From an uncultured Erysipelotrichaceae bacterium (GTDB taxonomy: Bacteria; Bacillota_I; Bacilli_A; RF39; UBA660), in assembly GCA_902782915.1 (NCBI GenBank), contig CACZOV010000051.1:1-16572 (forward strand): a DNA stretch of 16,572 bases, in the 5' to 3' direction. A model generated the notes under the pieces. That model searched no databases and was not told the DNA's origin. It saw nothing but the letters and a program-made list of their open reading frames with translations. The translations under genes and the position numbers were made by a program. This document shows, piece by piece, positions 1 to 7,380 of this stretch; position 1 is the stretch's first letter, and the number at the start of each line of letters is the position of its first letter.

Positions 1-2
1 TA

Positions 3-1982
3 GATGGATGTGTTGCTTATATTGATAATCCAGAAATAGATACAACAGGATTAATGCAATATATAAAAGGACCAGATTTCCCAACTGGAGGTATAATTCT
101 TGGAAATTCTGGAATAAGAGGAGCTTATGAAACAGGGCGAGGTAGTATTACAATTAGAAGTAAAGCTGAAATAATTGAAAAAGGAAATCACTCCGAAATT
201 ATTGTTACCGAAGTTCCATATGGAGTTAATACAATGGAATTAAAGAACAAAGTTGCAGAACTTGTTCATAATAAGGTAATAGAAGGAATAAGTGACTATC
301 ATACAGATTTAAAAGATGGTGTAAAAATTACTATAACTTTAAAAAGAGATGCAAATCCTCAAGTGGTACTTAATAACTTATATAAACATACTAATTTTCA
401 AGTTAATTACGGAATTATATTCTTAATGCTTGATGGTTTAACTCCTAAAACCCTTGGACTTAAGGATATTATTTCTAAATATATTGATCATCAAAGAAGT
501 GTTATTGTAAGACGTACCAGGTATGATTTAAAAAAAGCTGAAGAAAGAGTTCATATTTTAGAGGGATTAAAAATTGCTCTTGATAATATAGATGAAGTTG
601 TTCATATTATAAGAAGTGCTGAAAGTGATGAAGAAGCAAGACAAAAGTTGATGGAACGCTTTAATCTTGATGAAATTCAATCAAATAGTATTCTTGAGAT
701 GAGACTTCGTCGTTTAACTGGTTTAGAAAGAGGAAAAGTAGAAGCTGAGTTATCAGAATTAGAAATTAAGATTGCTGACTTTAAGGATATTTTAAATAAA
801 CCTGAAAGAGTTGATGCTATTATTAAAGAAGAGATGTTAGAAATTAAGAAAAAGTATGGTGACGATCGAAGAACTCACATCGATATGACAGCAATTTCCT
901 CTATTGAAGATGAAGCATTAATTCCGGTTGAAAATATTTTAATAACTTTAACAAACAAAGGATATGTTAAACGCGTGAGAGTATCTGAATATAGAACTCA
1001 AAATAGAGGTGGAGTTGGTATTAAAGGAATGTCTACATCAGAAGAAGATTTTGCCACTCGTATGATTAATATGGAAACTCACGATTATATCTTCTTCTTT
1101 AGTAATAAGGGAAGAGTATATCGTATGAAAGGATATGAGGTTCCTGAATATTCAAGAACCGGCAAAGGACTTCCAATAATTAATTTATTACCAATTGAAA
1201 AAGATGAACAAATAACATCAATTATTTCTGTTAAAGCTAAAGATGAAGAAGCTAAATATTTATTGTTTGTAACAAAACTTGGAGTTGTTAAACGTACTAA
1301 GTTAGAAGAATTTGAAAATATTCGCAGTAATGGTAAAAATGCTATTAATCTAAGAGATGATGATGATTTAATATCTGTCCGTAAAACAACAGGAAACAAT
1401 GAAGTAATTATTGGATCAAGTGATGGACGAATGGTAAGATTTAAGGAAGATGGTGTTCGTGTAATGGGAAGAGCAGCATCTGGTGTTAAGGGTATTTTCT
1501 TAGATAACAATCAAACTGTAGTTGGTGGAGATATCATAAATAGTGGAGAAGAAGTATTGGTTGTAACTGAGAAAGGTTATGGTAAGAAATCAGCTATAGA
1601 AGAATATAGATTAACAAGACGTGGTTCTAAAGGTGTTAAAGCATTAAAGATTACTGAAAAGAATGGTAACTTAGTAGCATTTAGTGCTGTTAAAGGTGAT
1701 GAAGATGCAATAATGATCACTGAATCTGGTATTATTATTCGTATATCTTTAGAGCAAGTAAATAGTCTAAGTCGTAATACTCAAGGTGTTAAATTAATTA
1801 ATACTAAAGGAGAACATAAAGTTGCAACTGTAACAATTGTTGAAAAGACTGAAGAAAACAATGAACAAACTAAAATTTCTTTAGAAAATACTGATCAAGT
1901 AGTTGAAAATGACGAAAATGTTTCTTTAGAAAAATTCGAAGAAATAGATGAGAATGAAGTAAAAGATACTGAACAAAAATAA
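3..1982 (+). CDS. gyrA: DNA gyrase subunit A, 3' part (5' end outside window)
   Basis: GyrA is the DNA-cleaving and wrapping subunit of the GyrA2B2 type IIA topoisomerase, which adds negative supercoils with ATP. The frame is open from base 3 and continues off the left edge, so the catalytic tyrosine is not visible. The visible part holds the breakage-reunion core with GPDFPTGG, then the long coiled-coil arm and gate (roughly bases 500-880). After that comes a C-terminal pinwheel of six repeats, starting near LTNKGYVKR and ending near ESGIIIRIS. The GyrA-box position (999-1019) reads QNRGGVG. Six blades plus a GyrA-box-like motif favour GyrA over ParC. A strongly acidic tail of about 45 residues follows the last blade. 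The final codons double as the left arm of the terminator. Family assignment is certain; the gyrA rather than parC call is very likely and agrees with the oriC-type neighbourhood. Confidence 0.96.
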   Translation, partial: DGCVAYIDNPEIDTTGLMQYIKGPDFPTGGIILGNSGIRGAYETGRGSITIRSKAEIIEKGNHSEIIVTEVPYGVNTMELKNKVAELVHNKVIEGISDYHTDLKDGVKITITLKRDANPQVVLNNLYKHTNFQVNYGIIFLMLDGLTPKTLGLKDIISKYIDHQRSVIVRRTRYDLKKAEERVHILEGLKIALDNIDEVVHIIRSAESDEEARQKLMERFNLDEIQSNSILEMRLRRLTGLERGKVEAELSELEIKIADFKDILNKPERVDAIIKEEMLEIKKKYGDDRRTHIDMTAISSIEDEALIPVENILITLTNKGYVKRVRVSEYRTQNRGGVGIKGMSTSEEDFATRMINMETHDYIFFFSNKGRVYRMKGYEVPEYSRTGKGLPIINLLPIEKDEQITSIISVKAKDEEAKYLLFVTKLGVVKRTKLEEFENIRSNGKNAINLRDDDDLISVRKTTGNNEVIIGSSDGRMVRFKEDGVRVMGRAASGVKGIFLDNNQTVVGGDIINSGEEVLVVTEKGYGKKSAIEEYRLTRRGSKGVKALKITEKNGNLVAFSAVKGDEDAIMITESGIIIRISLEQVNSLSRNTQGVKLINTKGEHKVATVTIVEKTEENNEQTKISLENTDQVVENDENVSLEKFEEIDENEVKDTEQK

Positions 1983-2001
1983 TATTCAGTATCTTTTTTT
2001 T
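1961..2001 (+). terminator. Rho-independent terminator of gyrA
   Basis: A perfect 13-bp stem pairs AAAAGATACTGAA (1961-1973) with TTCAGTATCTTTT (1985-1997) around an 11-nt loop and runs into eight T. The left arm lies inside the last gyrA codons and the stop codon is in the loop. Confidence 0.9.
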
Positions 2002-2226
2002 ATCTAAAATCCTTGTTTTATAATGGTTTTAATATAAATAAATAATAAATTCGTTTTTCAAGAAACTAATGTAAACATAACCGGTGATGTTAACATTAGG
2101 TAAAATCTATATACATTATAACAGTTATCATTAGGCCTTTGTCAAGATACTTTATGCAAATTTGACATATTTTTTTATTTAATTAATATCTTTAATTTTA
2201 AATAATTAAAATTAATTAAAAAAAGC
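2002..2226. other. Gene-free region between gyrA and SRP RNA
   Basis: I see no coding frame here. It holds a 13-bp inverted repeat with one mismatch (2066-2078 and 2087-2099) around the loop AACCGGTG. It also holds a 12-bp direct repeat with one mismatch, GTTAACATTAGG (2089-2100) and GTTATCATTAGG (2124-2135). A promoter-like TTGACA (2162-2167) lies 16 nt before TAATAT (2184-2189). From about 2168 to 2224 the DNA is almost pure A/T and could act as an UP element for the SRP RNA promoter. No rRNA or tRNA was recognised. Confidence 0.6.
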
Positions 2227-2255
2227 TTGTCTTAAGAAACAAAATATAGTATTAT
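2227..2255 (+). promoter_or_regulatory. Sigma-A type promoter of SRP RNA
   Basis: TTGTCT (2227-2232), a 17-nt spacer and TATTAT (2250-2255) place the transcript start near 2262, exactly where the closing helix of the SRP RNA begins. A long A/T-rich tract lies just upstream. Confidence 0.8.
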
Positions 2256-2261
2256 ATATAC

Positions 2262-2338
2262 GTGCAATAAGAGACGTGGAACCAGGTCAGGATCGGAAGA
2301 TAGCAGCCTTAACATTTATCTCTTATGTGCACTTTTTT
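2262..2338 (+). ncRNA. ffs: Signal recognition particle RNA, small bacterial type
   Basis: This is the RNA scaffold of the signal recognition particle; it binds Ffh and helps FtsY deliver ribosomes making membrane or exported proteins. The diagnostic helix-8 core is present: ACCAGGTCAGG, a GGAA tetraloop closed by ATC/GAT, and AGCAGCC on the return strand. The ends pair over 13 bp with one bulge (2262-2274 with 2319-2332), followed by six T, so the closing helix doubles as a terminator. At about 75 nt there is no room for an Alu domain. This matches the small SRP RNA of Mollicutes and lactic acid bacteria rather than the roughly 270-nt Bacillus form. Location next to tadA and dnaX agrees with the Bacillus order. 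Confidence 0.95.
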
Positions 2339-2353
2339 AATGGATGTGATTAT

Positions 2354-2806
2354 ATGAGTAAAGATGAACAATATATGACTTTAGCTTTAAAAGAGGCCAA
2401 AAAAGCTTATAAAAAAGGGGAAGTGCCTGTTGGAGCAATTATTGTTTTAGATGATAAAGTAATTTTTAAAGGTCATAATATAAGGGAATCAAGTAATGAC
2501 ATTTTAAAACATGCGGAATTAATTGCAATAAAAAAAGCTAGTAGAAAATTAAAAGATTGGAGACTTTCCAACACTGTTATGTACATAACCTTATTTCCTT
2601 GTCCTATGTGTGCAAGCGCTATTCTTCAATCAAGAATAAAGAAAATAGTAATAGGAACACCAACAACTGATAAAATTAATAAAGAGATCGTTGATTTAAT
2701 TTTTAAGGGAAATGCAACAAGTCCAAAAATAGAAGTTATTGAAGGAATACTTGAAAACGAATGTAAAAGTATTTTAAGTAACTTTTTTAAAGAGAAAAGA
2801 TTATAG
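2354..2806 (+). CDS. tadA: tRNA adenosine(34) deaminase TadA
   Basis: TadA converts A34 to inosine in the anticodon of tRNA-Arg(ACG), allowing it to read CGU, CGC and CGA. The zinc cytidine-deaminase fold is clear: HAE (H53, E55) supplies a zinc ligand and the proton shuttle, and PCPMC (P82-C86) supplies the other two ligands. N42, R44 and E45 fit the usual N-x-R-E segment. I start at 2354 (150 aa, the normal size) with an SD-like GGATGTGAT upstream. An in-frame ATG at 2276 lies inside the SRP RNA and would add 26 unrelated residues, so it is rejected. Two departures from the family: F81 replaces the usual Glu of LEPC, and the usual Asn-His before the C-terminal helix is absent. Only 15 nt separate it from the SRP RNA and no private promoter is visible, so readthrough from that promoter is likely. 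Confidence 0.88.
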   Translation: MSKDEQYMTLALKEAKKAYKKGEVPVGAIIVLDDKVIFKGHNIRESSNDILKHAELIAIKKASRKLKDWRLSNTVMYITLFPCPMCASAILQSRIKKIVIGTPTTDKINKEIVDLIFKGNATSPKIEVIEGILENECKSILSNFFKEKRL

Positions 2807-2829
2807 AAAAATATCTGTTAAAAATGGTA

Positions 2830-2855
2830 AATTCTTAAACAAGAATTCTTTTTTT
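2830..2855 (+). terminator. Short terminator between tadA and dnaX
   Basis: AATTCTT (2830-2836), the loop AAAC and AAGAATT (2841-2847) form a 7-bp stem followed by C and seven T. The stem is AT-rich and short, so termination may be partial. Confidence 0.65.
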
Positions 2856-2865
2856 ATAGTATAAT
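2835..2865 (+). promoter_or_regulatory. Probable promoter of the dnaX operon
   Basis: A perfect -10 TATAAT (2860-2865) sits 25 nt before the dnaX start. The -35 is poor: TTAAAC (2835-2840) at 19 nt, or AAACAA at 17 nt. The -35 region overlaps the preceding terminator. Confidence 0.5.
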
Positions 2866-2890
2866 ATTTATATGAAACGAAGGTGATGTT

Positions 2891-4588
2891 ATGGAATATC
2901 AAGCTTTATATCGAAAGTATCGTCCTCAAAAGTTTAGTGATGTAGTTGATCAAGAAAGTACTTTAAAAATTATTACTAATTCAATTAAAGATGGACATAT
3001 TTCACATGCGTATTTATTTTCAGGACCTAGAGGTACAGGTAAAACAACTATTGCCAAACTAGTTGCAAAAACAGTTAACTGTTTAAACTTAAATGATGAT
3101 TTTTCAATATGTGGAAAATGTGAAAATTGTCTTGATATTTTAAATAATAGTCCAGATATTATTGAAATAGATGCCGCAAGTAACAATGGTGTAGATGAAA
3201 TAAGAGAACTTAAAAGTAAAATTAATTTAGTACCTAATAAATTAAAATATAAAGTTTATATTATAGATGAAGTTCATATGTTGTCTATTAGTGCTTTTAA
3301 TGCTTTATTAAAAACTTTAGAGGAACCACCTAGTCATGTAATATTTATTTTAGCAACAACAGAGTTTTATAAAGTACCAGAGACTATTATTTCAAGATGT
3401 CAATGTCTAAGTTTTACAAGAATTAAAACAAGTAGTATAGAAAAAAGATTAAAACAAATATCAGAACTTGAAAATATAGATATTGAAGATGATGCACTTC
3501 ATGAAATAGCTGAATATTCTGAAGGTGGAATGCGTGATGCCTTAGGACTTTTAGATAAACTTGCATCTTATTCTTTAAAAAAAATAACTAGAGAAGATTT
3601 TTTAAGAATCAATGGATTAATTTCTAAGATAGATATGGATAATTTTATTCAAGAAATATTGAATAAAGAAAATGAAAAAGTGTTAAACTCTTTATCAAAA
3701 TTTGAAGAGCTTGGAATTGATTATTCTAAATTATTAGAAAATCTTATGCAAGAATGTCGTGACTTGATGGTTGAGTACTATACTAAATCAAAAGAAATAA
3801 ATCCAAAGGATCTTTTCAATTTGATTATGTGTTTAAATGAAACTTATAATTTACTAAAAGAAGCGGTAAATAGAAAAATAATTGTTGAAGTAAAACTTTT
3901 AAAGTTCATGAATACAAGTAATATAGAAGAAAATAATAAAGATTTAAAAGAAATAAAACAAGCTAATTTGATACAAACAAAAAAAGAGGGACGTTCAAGT
4001 ATTTCTCGGGAAATACCATCAAAAAACGTTGAAAATAAAGATTCTCAATTGGGAAATATTAACAAAAATTTAGATAAAACAATTAAAAAATATACGATAA
4101 ATTTAGACATCAAGAGAATAAGAATTAATAATACTTTTGGAATGGCCAGTAAACTTTTAAAAAATAATGCTTTAGAAAAGTGGCTAAAGTTAGATGATTA
4201 TTTAGTATCTGAAGATTATTCTTATGCTGCCGGTCTTCTAAAAGATTGTAGTGTTGGTGTTGTTAGTAATCAAAATATTATCTTAACAGCAAAATATGAG
4301 TCAATAGTTGATAGTGTTTATCAGGATTTTGAAAAAATAAGTGAATTAATAAATAAGATTATGGGATGTGAATATAAAGTTGTAGTAATTACTGAAAATG
4401 AATTCAAAGAAGAAGTAATTAATTATAAAACACATATAAATGATTCAAGTTACTATGAATATAAAAAAGAATCAGAAGATCTTATTAGCTATTCAGAAGA
4501 GATTGCAAAAAAGGAAAATTTAAGTTATACTAATTTAGTTGATAAAGCAATTGACGTTTTTGGAACAGATATTGTAGAAATAGAATAG
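2891..4588 (+). CDS. dnaX: DNA polymerase III subunit tau (DnaX)
   Basis: DnaX is the ATPase subunit of the clamp loader, which opens the beta clamp, places it on primed DNA and tethers the polymerase. Seen: the Walker A GPRGTGKT (45-52), the zinc knuckle C64, C74, C77, C80, Walker B with IIDEVHM (124-130), sensor region ILATT and the SRC motif (168-170). These make up domains I-III up to about residue 370. A divergent Lys/Asn-rich linker and a C-terminal domain of about 190 residues complete the 565 aa, a normal length for tau. SD AAGGTGAT lies 5 nt before the ATG. It is the first gene of an eight-gene run, and yaaK follows after 11 nt, as in Bacillus. I saw no obvious programmed frameshift that would yield a gamma form. 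Confidence 0.96.
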   Translation: MEYQALYRKYRPQKFSDVVDQESTLKIITNSIKDGHISHAYLFSGPRGTGKTTIAKLVAKTVNCLNLNDDFSICGKCENCLDILNNSPDIIEIDAASNNGVDEIRELKSKINLVPNKLKYKVYIIDEVHMLSISAFNALLKTLEEPPSHVIFILATTEFYKVPETIISRCQCLSFTRIKTSSIEKRLKQISELENIDIEDDALHEIAEYSEGGMRDALGLLDKLASYSLKKITREDFLRINGLISKIDMDNFIQEILNKENEKVLNSLSKFEELGIDYSKLLENLMQECRDLMVEYYTKSKEINPKDLFNLIMCLNETYNLLKEAVNRKIIVEVKLLKFMNTSNIEENNKDLKEIKQANLIQTKKEGRSSISREIPSKNVENKDSQLGNINKNLDKTIKKYTINLDIKRIRINNTFGMASKLLKNNALEKWLKLDDYLVSEDYSYAAGLLKDCSVGVVSNQNIILTAKYESIVDSVYQDFEKISELINKIMGCEYKVVVITENEFKEEVINYKTHINDSSYYEYKKESEDLISYSEEIAKKENLSYTNLVDKAIDVFGTDIVEIE

Positions 4589-4599
4589 GAGAGATTATT

Positions 4600-4899
4600 A
4601 TGAATATGCAAGCAATACTAAAACAAGCTCAAAATTTACAAAAAGATATGATGAAAGTAAAAGATGAAATTGATAAAATGGAGTTTAGTGCTACAAGTTC
4701 TTTTGTAACTGTTAAAGTAAATGGTAAAAAAGAAGTTTTAGATGTAAAAATAAATGTTGACTCTGATTTTGATATAAGTGATATTGAAATATTAGAAGAA
4801 ATGGTGCAAGTAGCTTTAAATGATTGTTTTAAGCAAGTAGATCGTGAAACAGAAAAGAAAATGGGAAAATATTCCAATATGATGCCAGGATTATTTTAA
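4600..4899 (+). CDS. yaaK: YbaB/EbfC-family nucleoid-associated protein
   Basis: This is a small dimeric DNA-binding protein, a tweezer-like helical fold known from E. coli YbaB and Borrelia EbfC, thought to help shape the nucleoid. The 99-aa length is typical. Seen: an N-terminal helix (MQAILKQAQNLQKDMMK), a central strand region with VTVKVNGKKEVLDVKI, and a C-terminal helix ending in KMGKYSNMMPGLF, which resembles the family's usual M..(M)PGL(F) end. An SD AGGAGA sits just upstream. A second ATG at 4606 is a possible alternative start. The dnaX-yaaK-recR order is widespread and supports the call. Confidence 0.92.
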   Translation: MNMQAILKQAQNLQKDMMKVKDEIDKMEFSATSSFVTVKVNGKKEVLDVKINVDSDFDISDIEILEEMVQVALNDCFKQVDRETEKKMGKYSNMMPGLF

Positions 4900-4901
4900 G
4901 T

Positions 4902-5498
4902 ATGTATCCTAAAAGTATTAGTAATTTAATTGAAGCTTTTAAATATTTTCCTGGAGTAGGAGAAAAAACAGCTGAAAGAATGGCCTTTCACGTGTTAGGT
5001 ATGGATAATGTTCAAACTGAATTTTTATCTAATAGTATAAAAAATGCAAAACTTAAAATAAAACGTTGTAAGATTTGTAATCATATATCGGAAGATGAAG
5101 TTTGCTATATTTGCAATGATTATTCACGAAATAAAGATTATTTGTGTGTCGTTGAAGATCCTAAAACAGTTATTTCAATTGAAAAACTAGGAACATTTAA
5201 TGGCTATTATCATGTTTTAAATGGACTTATAGAAACTCTTGATGGAGTAAATCCTGAAGATATAAGGATTGATAAACTTATTAAGAGAATAGATGATGGT
5301 AACTTTAAAGAAGTAATAATTGCAGTTAAACCGTGTTTAGAAGGAGAAATGACAGCTTTATATATTAACAATGTTTTAAGTGGTATGAATATAGAAGTAT
5401 CACGTTTAGCATCAGGAATTCCAATGGGAGCTGATATGGAATATATTGATCCTATAACACTTGAAAAAGCATTTGATAATCGAAAAAAAATATCATAA
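4902..5498 (+). CDS. recR: Recombination mediator RecR
   Basis: RecR works with RecO (and RecF) to load RecA on SSB-coated single-stranded DNA at gaps. Seen in order: the helix-hairpin-helix FPGVGEKTAERMAFH (16-30), a C4 zinc finger (C56, C59, C68, C71), the Toprim domain beginning at LCVVED (81-86) with GEMTALY (148-154), and the C-terminal segment MGADMEYIDPITLEKAFDNR. The 198-aa length is standard. It starts 2 nt after the yaaK stop, so translation is probably coupled. The usual ATNPTxEGE segment reads AVKPCLEGE here, a mild divergence. Confidence 0.96.
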   Translation: MYPKSISNLIEAFKYFPGVGEKTAERMAFHVLGMDNVQTEFLSNSIKNAKLKIKRCKICNHISEDEVCYICNDYSRNKDYLCVVEDPKTVISIEKLGTFNGYYHVLNGLIETLDGVNPEDIRIDKLIKRIDDGNFKEVIIAVKPCLEGEMTALYINNVLSGMNIEVSRLASGIPMGADMEYIDPITLEKAFDNRKKIS

Positions 5499-5537
5499 AA
5501 ATTAAAGTAAATTTCATAAAGTTTTATAGGTGATTAT

Positions 5538-5723
5538 ATGAAATTTATTTTAAAAATTATAAAAAGATTTATATTGGGAGGATTTTTGTTATATGCTTAT
5601 AATTTAATTGCTCAAATATTTAATATAACGGTTCCAATAAATCTTTATACCATATTTACTGTAGGAATTTTTGATATTCCTGGACTTATAGGACTTATTG
5701 CATTAAAAATAATTGGATTGTAG
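5538..5723 (+). CDS. bofA: BofA-like sigma-K processing inhibitor, short form
   Basis: In Bacillus, BofA is a membrane protein in the outer forespore membrane that, with SpoIVFA, holds the intramembrane protease SpoIVFB inactive until pro-sigma-K should be cut. This 61-aa protein matches the conserved C-terminal part: VPINLYT followed by GIFDIPGLIGLIALKI. N22, N35 and T38 align by spacing with Bacillus N48, N61 and T64, residues reported to matter for inhibition. It has one clear hydrophobic segment (about 11-28) and a hydrophobic tail, but lacks the first membrane segment of the 87-aa Bacillus protein. No upstream start in frame could restore it. SD AGGTGAT is 4 nt from the ATG. It lies after recR, as in many sporulating Bacillota. 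Function in this organism is inferred. Confidence 0.82.
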   Translation: MKFILKIIKRFILGGFLLYAYNLIAQIFNITVPINLYTIFTVGIFDIPGLIGLIALKIIGL

Positions 5724-5731
5724 GTGATAAT

Positions 5732-6607
5732 ATGCTAGATGATTTTAAAGATAGTAATTTTTATGATTATGCGATTAATTTAAAAAAATATTATCATGCA
5801 TATCTTTTTGAAGTAAATAATATAGAAGAAAGTTTTCCAGAGATTTTGGCATTTAGTAAAATGATTATTTGCCAAAATCATTTTACTAATAATAAAAAAT
5901 GTGGTGATTGTAATATTTGTCATTTAATTTCTCAAAATGCTTATTCTGATTTAAAAATAATTGATGTTGATGGATCTATGATAAAAAAAGAACAAGTATT
6001 AGAGCTTCAAAAAAGTTTAAGTTTAAAATCATTTAACAACACTAATCAAGTTTATATTATTAAGAATGCTGATAAAATGAATCCAAGTGCATCTAATTCT
6101 CTATTAAAATTTATAGAAGAACCTCTACCTGGTATTTATGGAATACTTATTACAACTAATCGAAAACAAATTTTACCAACAATTTTATCTCGCTGTATTC
6201 TAATATGTTTAAAAGGAAATAATCAAGGATCATATAATGAAGATGATATAAGAAATATTACTAATTTTTTAAGTCTTATAGATAAAAAAAAGGAAGAAGC
6301 AATACCATATTTAAAACAAAACTTTTTTAAATATTATGAGACACGTGATAATATTATATTAGCCTTTAACTTAATGGAAGTTATACTTGATTCTTTAATT
6401 CATTTAAAGTATCAAAATAAAGTTATTTTAAATTCTAACTTTTGTGATATAATAGAATCAAGTTTGGGGGATATTTCTGTTGATAAAATAGTATTTTATT
6501 TAGAAAAAATTGTAAAGTATAAAAATAAGCTTATAAACGTTATGAATTTAAATTTAAATTTATTTATGGATCGTTTTTTAATAGAAACAGGTGAGGTAAT
6601 AGAATGA
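5732..6607 (+). CDS. holB: DNA polymerase III subunit delta' (HolB)
   Basis: Delta' is the stator of the clamp loader: it has the AAA+ fold of DnaX but does not hydrolyse ATP. This agrees with what is visible. The Walker A position is degenerate (EVNNIEESF, no GKT), while the zinc motif C47, C57, C60, C63, the helix NPSASNSLLKFIEEP (117-131) and the arginine-finger motif SRC (153-155) are kept. Length 291 aa is slightly short for the family; the C-terminal collar is divergent. SD AGGTGAT overlaps the bofA stop codon, and the holB stop overlaps the next start (ATGA), so both junctions look translationally coupled. Confidence 0.9.
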   Translation: MLDDFKDSNFYDYAINLKKYYHAYLFEVNNIEESFPEILAFSKMIICQNHFTNNKKCGDCNICHLISQNAYSDLKIIDVDGSMIKKEQVLELQKSLSLKSFNNTNQVYIIKNADKMNPSASNSLLKFIEEPLPGIYGILITTNRKQILPTILSRCILICLKGNNQGSYNEDDIRNITNFLSLIDKKKEEAIPYLKQNFFKYYETRDNIILAFNLMEVILDSLIHLKYQNKVILNSNFCDIIESSLGDISVDKIVFYLEKIVKYKNKLINVMNLNLNLFMDRFLIETGEVIE

Positions 6608-7380
6608 TAAGTGTATGTGGAGTAAAATTTACTGAAAAAGGAAGAATGTATTACTTTGATAAAAATGGATTTAATGTTGATTTAAATATGCCAGTTATTG
6701 TTGAAACTGAAAGAGGATTACAACTTGGAATGGTTGTAAAAGAAAATAAAGAAATTGAAGAAAATAGTTTAGTTAGTCCATTAAAAAGTATTGTTAGAAT
6801 TGCATCTAAAAATGATTTAAAACAACATTCTAAAAATTTAAAAGATAGTGAATATGCATATGAAAGAGCAAAGTACTTAGTGGATGAATTAGGTTTAAAT
6901 ATGAAAATTTTAGATGCTAGTTATACATTTGACAGAAAACAATTACTTTTTAACTTCATTGCTGATGCAAGAATTGATTTTCGAGAACTTGCTAAACGTC
7001 TTGCTTCAATTTATAAAACTAGAATTGAATTAAGGCAAATTGGAATTAGAGATAAAGCTAAAGAAATTGGAGGACTTGGTCCTTGTGGAAGATTTTTGTG
7101 TTGTAATTCTTTTTTAACTGATCTAAATAGTGTTACTATTAATATGGCTAAGAATCAAAATTTGGCACTTAATCCAACTAAAATAAATGGAGTATGTGGA
7201 AGACTTCTTTGTTGTCTTTCATATGAAGATGAAATATATTCAAAAATAAAGAAAGGACTTCCTGAAGTTGGAGATGAATTTGAATATAAAAATGTAAATT
7301 ATAAAGTTGTAGATATTAATATTTTAAAAAGAGAAGTAACTATTGAAAATGAAAACTCAAAGGAAGTAATAGTATTATAA
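6604..7380 (+). CDS. ricT: PSP1/RicT-family protein (YaaT)
   Basis: In B. subtilis RicT (YaaT) forms the RicA-RicF-RicT complex that binds [4Fe-4S] clusters, is needed for RNase Y-dependent maturation of several mRNAs, and affects sporulation and competence. The 258-aa protein shows an N-terminal domain followed by the PSP1 core around IVETERGLQLGMV (32-44), DYTFDRKQ-like ASYTFDRKQLLF (105-116) and FRELAKRLA. Two cysteine clusters, CGRFLCC (161-167) and CGRLLCC (198-204), are the cluster ligands known from this family. The start overlaps the holB stop by 4 nt. holB-yaaT adjacency is conserved in Bacilli. Confidence 0.92.
   Translation: MISVCGVKFTEKGRMYYFDKNGFNVDLNMPVIVETERGLQLGMVVKENKEIEENSLVSPLKSIVRIASKNDLKQHSKNLKDSEYAYERAKYLVDELGLNMKILDASYTFDRKQLLFNFIADARIDFRELAKRLASIYKTRIELRQIGIRDKAKEIGGLGPCGRFLCCNSFLTDLNSVTINMAKNQNLALNPTKINGVCGRLLCCLSYEDEIYSKIKKGLPEVGDEFEYKNVNYKVVDINILKREVTIENENSKEVIVL

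Noticed and set aside
1085..1510. 141-aa reverse-strand frame inside gyrA
   Set aside because: It is antisense to the GyrA pinwheel with no SD or recognisable domain; the sense frame is clearly coding. The reverse frames at 2950-3186, 4629-4877, 8675-8863, 12664-12879 and 15926-16327 are likewise shadows.
2162..2189. TTGACA-16-TAATAT as a second SRP RNA promoter
   Set aside because: The box match is good, but the A/T-only context makes chance likely and the start would lie about 65 nt before the mature RNA; kept only as a note in the region entry.
2276..2353. N-terminal extension of TadA from ATG 2276
   Set aside because: It overlaps the SRP RNA core, has no SD, and the remaining 150 aa already match full-length TadA.
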